This document shows, one piece after another, positions 56,786 through 64,000 of a stretch of DNA of 64,000 nt (positions are counted from its first letter, which is position 1; each line of letters opens with the position of its first letter). The translations under genes were made by a program, and so were the position numbers. The stretch lies in assembly GCA_949752735.1 (NCBI GenBank), contig OX457042.1, positions 27,842,772 through 27,906,771 on the forward strand, given 5' to 3'. The notes beneath the pieces are model-generated. The model saw only the letters and a list, made by a program, of their open reading frames with translations. It searched no databases and was not told where the DNA came from. The DNA comes from Lumbricus terrestris. Taxonomy: Eukaryota; Annelida; Clitellata; Crassiclitellata; Lumbricidae.

Positions 56786-57850
56786 AATTCAAGGTTCGCT
56801 GCAATTTCCATACGTTATTATACCTTAAACATAATATGCCACATTGAGTCGTTTTGATTCTATATGAATGTGCCTCATCACCTGGCAATTGACTGATTCT
56901 AATCTATAGGCCAAAGTGAATGTGCTTCAATGTTAGACAAACGATGTCCACGTTGACCTGTATATGCATTGAAATCTGCTGTATACCAGACATTACTTTT
57001 AGATATATGTGGTTTTACTAGTAACTAGGGACTATAGTTTCTCTTGTGTTGTCTAGGGTCGCATACACCGTATGGATTGAAAAGCGAGCAACAATGGGTT
57101 GCTTTATTGTTGTCGTTTATTGTGGATATTTTCTATTGTTGCTGTGTTCTTTCCCGCAAGATATTTACAGGAATTTAAGCGTCGAGCCATAACTTATGTA
57201 GTTTTGTAGAAATTCTGCACGAAATTTAAAGCATTGATATCTGCACTTTTAAATATAATTGTCTTTGTCGACAAAGATATTTTCCGATTTATGGCAGCTA
57301 CGTTTACGCTATAGGCTAAAACTTGACAAAGGCAGCTTAATTATGTCGTGCAGTTTTAATCACAATCATTAGCCTAATGTGGTAGGGTGTATCATTATTG
57401 ATGGCTATTTATGTGAATGGTTGAGTATTATTATTAGCATTTATGCTAATTGACGAGAAGAGTCGGTCCCTTTTGAAATCATTCCAAAAGTTAGTGTTCA
57501 TGGGCATTGTGGGGATGAAGAATGTCGTCACCGCAGTTGGTCGAAAAGGCCCTAAACATGATTAGGTCTATAATCAGCACAATTCCGAAACATTGAAGTT
57601 TGACAGCAGCCCTGCCAGCAAACCGTATGGGAGCAAAATGGGTTCACATTTCCATATGGAATGTATGTGGAGCTGGGTCCCACGACGTGTTCGTGGGCAT
57701 TGTGGGCAGGAAGAGAATACACAGCCTTTGATGAGTTATTCCTAGTAGGCCTAGGCCTATATATACTGACGTTGGTGACTTCATGGTTATTTAACGTCAA
57801 ATAAATTGCTTACGCCTTAAGCCATGGTCAAATGTTGATACACAATAAAC

Positions 57851-60800
57851 AACATATTTATTTATTTATTTAAAGGGTTACTGCTCGTAGCCTATAAATT
57901 AGAAGACTGAAATGAGGCGTGTATGACTGTTATTTTGTACAAACATATTTCTATTGTAAGGTTGCAGTTTTAAATCAAGCAATTTATAAAGTTTGTATCA
58001 TCGTATAGATAGCAAACGTGACTTTGACAGTACCACTAATACGTGTGGTCGCTGGTTTATCGAATATGCATGATATTTTATGCGTTGATTTTTGTGTCGT
58101 ATATACATATATATGTGGTTTTCTCTTGTAAACAACCTCATTTCTCTTGTTCAAATATTTACTTATTCTTAAGAATTCTGTGCGAAGGGGTGGCAACAAT
58201 TTGGCGGAACAGATTAGGCTGATCTTAAATCTGTCAGTCACCTATGGAAAACGTTGATTTTTTTAATCTAATGCGCACGAAACAATAAGAATAGTTGCCT
58301 GAAAAGGGTTCATTGTTTGATATTTCAAATTTTGTGAATGGCTGAGCTTACTGCAGTTTAGGTGTGTGCGTTGATATGTGGACTCCTTTGAGTGTATTTG
58401 CACGAAACGATGAATAATTTAATCGATGTGGAAGTTAATTGATGTTAGTAGATCTCTGTGAGGCTCTGAGTTTTATTTTTGTTACTATGTTCGTTAGAAG
58501 TGAAAGACGGGCAACCTATGTTTGTTTGACAGAAGCCGTTGAACATTTATGTCACGTGGTAGCCTACCACTGTCGATGATTGGTCGACCTAAATCTTATT
58601 CATTTTGTGATTGGTTGAGTTTGGGCGCAAAATTCTTTCAATTATAGGGTCCTTTGTCCTATATACAAAATCCTTAGGTATGTTTTAAGAACCGTGACCT
58701 GGTTGCTGACATTTTATCGGGTTACCCGTCTTTCCCTTTATCTTTGTTTATGTGAGTTCAATTTCTTCCTCGCTGTACAAATCTGTAACGTTGTGTCAAA
58801 TCTTTTGTAACTCTGGTGTTTCGGTTTCCGTGTTTCACAGTGGGTAGACGTGGTAAAGAAGCTAGAAGTTTTGCCCAGAGCAAGCTCTGAAATACCGGTT
58901 TACAGCACGACGCTTTTTTTACTCTTTGCACATAATTTGAGGATTATTATTACATTGTAGGAATGAAAGGAGAGAAGTCAAAGTGAAGGAATTAAGGCAG
59001 ATAGAAAAGAAAAAAAGGAGGAAGAAAGGAACGAAAGAAGGAAGGAATTAATGGATAAAGAAGATGGCTAAATTACTGAAAATTGATTAAACAATTTTAA
59101 GATGGAGGAAGTAGCTCTTACACTCCCAAGAAATATATATATAGGCCAATAGAGTAGGCCTAATGGAAGTTGTGGAAATAATTATGTATTCTGTGTGTTT
59201 TCTTACTCCAAATTATCGCCCCACTTTCAATTTTTACATCTGATATTAATCATTATGCTTTGCTATTCTAAGGCATTGTTTTACTCCGCATATATAAATA
59301 TTCGTCCAGTTTTCTTCATAAATATAATAAACTGCAATGCATTTGCTGTGCAAACAAGACGCGATACATTCCTGTCCGCAAGAGGGCTGCACAATAAATA
59401 GTCGCACGGCGTTACATGAGGACTTTCCAGTCCTGTAGAATATTGATCTTGTGCATTTCCATGTGAGTTCAAAATGACAACCGACCATGTTCAAAGAATT
59501 CAGGGATAGTCCGTCAAGCTCACACGCTGCTTCTCTGACCAATAATGTACGATTTCGTATTTTAGCATAAACGTTTTTAATGGTTCTCAGAGCTGTACAT
59601 TATTCCGATGACAATAACTTTTTAGGCCCGTTTTTACCTAAGCCTATCTTGTCAGCTTTTATATGATGAAGTTCTTAAATCGAAAACTGTAGATAACCTA
59701 TGTCAAACATGCGCTTTTAACGGCAGCCAACTTGCTTCGAAGGCATCGAAGCTGATTTAAAATTCTCCACTATCTTGTCAAATTTTGTCAATTTCGATTA
59801 AAATTCAAACGTTGTTTAGCAACATTTTAAGGTTTCCGTTGTAGTGAAAATTTGTTAGGCTAATAAGAACCGAAAGATATTTTTAAAAGAAATTAAATCT
59901 TGTGGTTGATGTGTGCATAATGCGTCACCTAGCGGCCCAAGGAGACTTCAATACCTGCTCTCGTTACTTTCGTATTATTGGCTGACTGATTGTTAACACT
60001 TAACTGTTTCTGTTTGTCTGTATTTTAATAAAGGTAAATAGAGTTCAATGGCTTCTTTATAATTATTATAGCCTAATAATATTAGGCTATGTGTTACAGA
60101 CCATAAAAATCTAGAACAGATCGCCAAACTATGAGGGCTTCAGCATCGTAGTCATAGTCTATAGTGATAGGCCAAAGACTTTGTATATATTACAGGACTG
60201 GTTACTTGTGAACATTTTTTGGTCATCCATTTCACTCTCAGCCATAGGTGTCGCCCCACTTAAAATTCCCTTTCTAATGCTAAAGATTACGTTCTAAAAC
60301 TCCAAGGCTTTTTTTTTTGCAAACATAATATTATTCGTCAATCCGCCCTCATGGATGTAACTAATTGAATGCCTTTATTTTGTAAACAAGATGTTGAATT
60401 TTCCTGAACTCCGGTTATCATCCAAACATTTGTACAAGGCCGTTTAACAAGAAGAACCCGGGCCTGTGAATACAGACTCCTTGGTGATAGGCTATTATAC
60501 AGCCAAGTAAATTGCCTGCAAAAACAACCAGTCGATATTCTGACCAGCGCTATTTGAATCTACACAGCAGCTTTGTGTACTATACATCACTGTCAGGCAG
60601 GATATCGCAACATAATATAACTCAAGATTAGATCAATAAATTGTTATGACTTCACTATCACTGTCATAATGATTGCATTGGACGGATCTATACATTATAC
60701 AAGTGAACAAAAGCTTCTAATTTCTCGGGATTGGAGAGTTACGTGTAAAATTTTTCTGGGGATACTGTTGGGTTGGTGTGTATGCAACAGCTCTGGATTT

Positions 60801-61164
60801 TTTCTGCAGGAATGTCATTCCTATAGGGGCAACTCCCCTCCCTCAGAAACGTCTATATAGATTAGGCTCTGATTACACTGCATCAGTGGCATAGCCAGGA
60901 ATTTATGATTGGGGGGGGGGGGGGTGTTTGGGGTTTTATGGCCTGGCCGGATGCCCCTTCTGACACCAACCCAACAGTATTAGGCCTACAGTAAATAAAA
61001 AGGCAGTAAAGTAAAAAAGGGAATAAAGTAAGAAAAACAATTGTTACTACAAGCAATTATTTTGTTTTTCTTATTTAAGTGGATAAATAACCTTTAGAAA
61101 ACTTTTTCCCTAGGGTAATGGGAGGGGTTTAACCCCCTTGTTTACGCCAATGCACTGCATTTGA
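57851..61164. other. MAP-glycosyltransferase intergenic
   Basis: AT-rich, few repeats, no coding frame I can support. A G-run (60911-60923) begins a decayed MITE-like stretch at 60890-61160. The region lies between convergent genes, so it should hold both 3' ends. Confidence 0.4.
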
Positions 61165-62547
61165 TCAACCGGGGCTGTGGTAGACGTGTCTCATGATTTC
61201 ACCAAGAGCCGTGTCGCATCGTTCCATCTGAGTAACGTTGGTTGGAATGTACTTCAGGGCGTCTCTTCGTCGATGCCACACGTGGCAGGTGAACTGCGCC
61301 GACCAGTTGTAGTGGCGTCGCAGCAGGTCGTCCTGATGAACAGGATGAGGACGGATCAGGGTGTTGCCCTCGATGTGAACCAGGAACGGGTACAGCCTAT
61401 GAGAACGAACGCAACATTGTAACATTATTCATTCATTCATTCATTCAGAGCATTCATATAGCGCCCCTTCAAGAAACTACTCAGAGACGCTCCCAGCCCA
61501 ACCACGAACAAAGAAAAAAGACTTGAGAGACTTGTAGAATCTAGCCGGATGGAACACAAGTAGAGAGCGAAGCGCAACCGAGAGGTCGTTCCAGACAGTA
61601 GACCCACGTTATTATGTGTCCAATGGTAAAATTGGGGGTAAATGAAAAATGGGTAGGGTTAAGAGTGGCGGTTCTACTATACAGTGACAAAGAGACCATG
61701 CATGACTGGAGTCAGAGGTGGATTCAAGGGGCAAATCCGACCATGACCCCCATTTAGAATTTGCACAATTCCCACCAGCTATTCTCAGTGTTCTGGCGGG
61801 GAAAATGGATGTGGTTCCCCCTTCCGGTTCGTACAGGTTTTCAGCAATGCAGCGGGAAAAGGAAGACAGTAAGAAAAAGTAGCGTTGACATTGATCACTA
61901 TATATATATAGGTGCTTTATAAGTGAACACCATGGTCAGTAGGCCTACCGTCGTTTTACTCACCTCCAGTGCAACACAAATATAATCGCCATCCGTACTA
62001 TCACCCAAACCTCCTCAAACACCATCGCAATCGTCATCGTTATAACCACCTCTACCACCGTCCCTATACCGCCACTGCAACAACTTTAAGCACCACCACA
62101 GCAATCCCTACCACTGAAACTATCACTTTCCGCCTAGATCAAAAAGCATCACCATCACTATGGTTATCACCACCTCTAAAATTACTACCATCACCAAAAA
62201 AGTGCTTCTACCACTACAGCCTTATTATGGGCATACTATACTGCATTTATTAGTATCCTATATGGCACACCACCACCGCTGATCCCTCTCCTCAGGGCAT
62301 ATTACTAACTTCTCGAGTTTTGCGGGAACCCGTACGGAATGGTAGTCGTATTGACCCGGATGGCGGTAGGTGACGTAGGTGAGCGCCCACAGACGAAGGA
62401 AGTGGGCGCCACTCTGTCCGATGATGATTCCGTTAGCAATCTCGAACTGACTGTTGTCCACTCGTCCGAGGGTCAGCGGGTAGATCCGTAACGGATCGAG
62501 GGACTTCAGGAGCAGGATGTCCGAATCCAGGTAGATGCCGCCGTAGT
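61165..62547 (-). CDS. DXD glycosyltransferase (Gly_transf_sug/GT32-like), last two exons
   Basis: Minus strand. Exon 62547-62277 reads DYGGIYLDSDILLLKSLDPL, then NSQFEIANGIIIGQSGAHFLR and YHSVRVPAKL. The next exon, 61396-61165, reads LYPFLVHIEGN and ends HVYHSPG stop. GGIYLDSD is the GGxYxDxD signature: its DXD binds Mn2+ and the nucleotide sugar in alpha-1,4-GlcNAc/galactosyltransferase-type Golgi enzymes. The phases agree (two bases plus one, giving Arg) if the donor is at 62277/62276; a donor six bases later would insert two Trp. The N-terminal membrane anchor and first half of the domain are missing, upstream of 62549 or beyond the right edge. Acceptor sugar unknown. Confidence 0.72.
61397..62276. 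other. intron of the glycosyltransferase gene
   Basis: Holds an (ATTC)n run (61428-61455), a SINE tail on the minus strand (61456-61620), a GGGGCGGATCC-type MITE remnant (61713-61880) and a CACCAC-rich tract (61980-62230). Confidence 0.6.
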
Positions 62548-62799
62548 CTGACCACAGGAAATTAGAAACTAGTAACGTTTTATTTTGTTTTTTTCACTAT
62601 AAACAAATGAAAGAATCAAACGAGCAGAACTTTTGTTAGAAAAAAGATAATTTCATTGTGTTGAAAGCATTTTAGAGCATGGTCGTTGTAGCATATGACT
62701 AAATCAAAAGGTCAAAAGCCGACATGTGACGGGTTTTGAGCCCCTGTGTCACAAATACAATAGATCATCATGATGATTCATTTGTTTATTTCTCCATTT

Positions 62800-62995
62800 C
62801 TATAGCGCCCCTTCGAGCTCACTTTTAAGGGGTGCTCAAGACCACAGCGCGGACGCTGCATCGGAGTTTCACGCCGAAGCGCCATGGACAGTTACGAGTG
62901 AAGGACTTCGTCAAGGTCCGTATGCGCGACGGCTTAAGGTGGATTCGAAACTGCAAGGCACCGAACATACTCACTACACTACCGCGCCCCACCTA
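62800..62995 (-). repeat. tRNA-derived SINE (family 1), decayed
   Basis: Minus-strand copy: 'tatagcgccccttcgagctc' at the left, 'gcatcggagtttcacgccga' in the middle, and an eroded B box at the right. Confidence 0.65.
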
Positions 62996-63404
62996 TGATG
63001 ACAGTGATCCATTCTGCTCTGTAACAGGCATTGCTATGTTGCGAAATGGGATGCGGTGATATATCTGACAAATCACACGCGATCTGATACTTCAAGGCAG
63101 CCAAAGCAGCCAGTCAGCTAGCCTATATAGGAAACCGATCGACCGACCGAAAACCAGCCAATCAACTGCCCAACCAACCCAGCGAATATGCTTTTATTTA
63201 TCTAAAAATCGATCAATTGCAAAACATAAAATAGCAATGCAATTGTTTTAAGTGGTTAACAAGATGTTAAGTCTATTTTAGAACCACTGCAAATCAACTT
63301 TGGATGATTATTGCTTGATATAGCCCATTTTCGTTATAAAGCTTCCTCTTAAAAGGCGTGACAGTTCCACTGAGACTGTATATTGTTTGTTTGTTTGTAT
63401 GTGC

Positions 63405-63610
63405 ACTTGTTAAAGCGCCCCTTCAAGCTCTCACTACTCAGAGGCGCTCCCGAATGCAGAGCGGACACTGCATCGGAGTTTCACGCCGAAGCGCTGAGCA
63501 ACTGCGAGTGAAGGACTTGCCCAAGGTCCCTACGCGGCGAGGTGGATTCGAACCTCGAACCTTCCGGTTTCAAGGCAACGACGCCACCACTACACCACCG
63601 CACCCCACAT
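63405..63610 (-). repeat. tRNA-derived SINE (family 1), well preserved
   Basis: Minus-strand copy with an intact B-box complement (ggtggattcgaacctcgaac, about 63541) and A-box complement (ccaccactacaccacc, about 63584). Confidence 0.8.
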
Positions 63611-64000
63611 TGTATGTAGACACATTACGCTGTATAGGGCCTACTATCATCCAATTCATTCAGAGAGTCGGTAACTCTTGCACTGAAGAATTCCTGCTCC
63701 AATATTTGTTTAGGCTTCTTAAGTAATTTTTACCTGTGTCATCGAGTTACATAGCTTGTATTGGTGCTAACTCGAAGAATCTATCTCGCCGTCTAATATT
63801 ATTGATTCCTATCCAGTGATTAATTATTTTGCAAGTTTCGATTAGACCTACAGTAACTCTGCTCCTCCTCTCCACTGTTGCTAGTCACACAATTCTACCT
63901 TTCTTCGCAGCTCAAATCCTTATATAAACCCCAAATCAATTATAGGTAGCTTTTCTGCGCTTTCTCCAATTTTACCATGTTCTGCCACAGGTGCATTAAA
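63611..64000. other. right edge, no gene seen
   Basis: AT-rich. Upstream exons of the minus-strand glycosyltransferase could lie here or beyond, but I could not find a continuation of its domain. Confidence 0.3.

Larger units (their letters stand above)
55784..57850 (+). other. probable MAP 3'UTR
   Basis: Non-coding after the stop, containing the two minisatellites above. AATAAA signals at 57800-57805 and 57844-57849 are candidate poly(A) sites; a later one is at 60027-60032. A 4-kb 3'UTR is therefore also possible. Confidence 0.35.

Noticed and set aside
61177..61422. 81-codon plus-strand frame
   Set aside because: It is antisense to the last exon of the glycosyltransferase, which has a recognisable domain.

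Overview
The window is animal nuclear DNA: AT-rich, with GT-AG introns, many microsatellites and minisatellites, and dense transposable elements. No bacterial-type operons are visible. The gene content (an even-skipped/Evx homeobox gene and a tau/MAP2/MAP4-type microtubule-binding gene), the tRNA-headed SINEs, the foldback transposons and the constant recurrence of the palindrome TAGGCCTA suggest a marine invertebrate, most likely an ambulacrarian deuterostome (hemichordate or echinoderm). That placement is inference.

Layout, left to right. 681-777 (minus): first coding exon of a KHDRBS/Sam68-like STAR RNA-binding protein; the rest of the gene lies off the left edge. About 1085-5925: one decayed LINE reverse transcriptase, split by two foldback elements whose inverted repeats are tandem arrays of G/C-run units (A, 1246-4336; B, 4733-5583). 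A third copy (C) is at 6538-7029, and element A carries another nested element (1355-3307). 7470-15454: an 8-kb LTR-like element with almost identical 646/650-bp direct repeats, no recognisable gag-pol, and a dead mariner (9150-10360) inside. 15455-20390: repeats and a 500-bp ACAT microsatellite.

20390-29064 (plus): the Evx gene. I infer a promoter and 5'UTR exon near 20.4-20.6 kb. The three coding exons (22604-23174, 27817-27986, 28492-29064) join in phase to a 437-residue protein whose homeodomain is split between residues 46 and 47. 33061-55783 (plus): a tau/MAP2/MAP4 homologue in 12 coding exons that join in phase to 579 residues. It has a long acidic/Pro-rich exon 2 and then one microtubule-binding repeat per exon. 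A short exon at 43447-43470 looks like an alternative first exon that would give a repeat-only isoform. 61165-62547 (minus): the last two exons of a DXD glycosyltransferase (Gly_transf_sug/GT32-like).

The introns hold a LINE fragment (40.4-41.6 kb), a CACTA-like element (44402-46477, TSD TTA), a hAT-like element (50317-52315, 8-bp TSD) and many MITEs and SINEs with readable target-site duplications. The genes do not form a pathway. Their linkage matters because Evx and MAP2/MAPT/MAP4 both belong to the vertebrate Hox paralogons. All exon models come from reading splice sites, codon phase and remembered family motifs; no alignment or transcript data were used.
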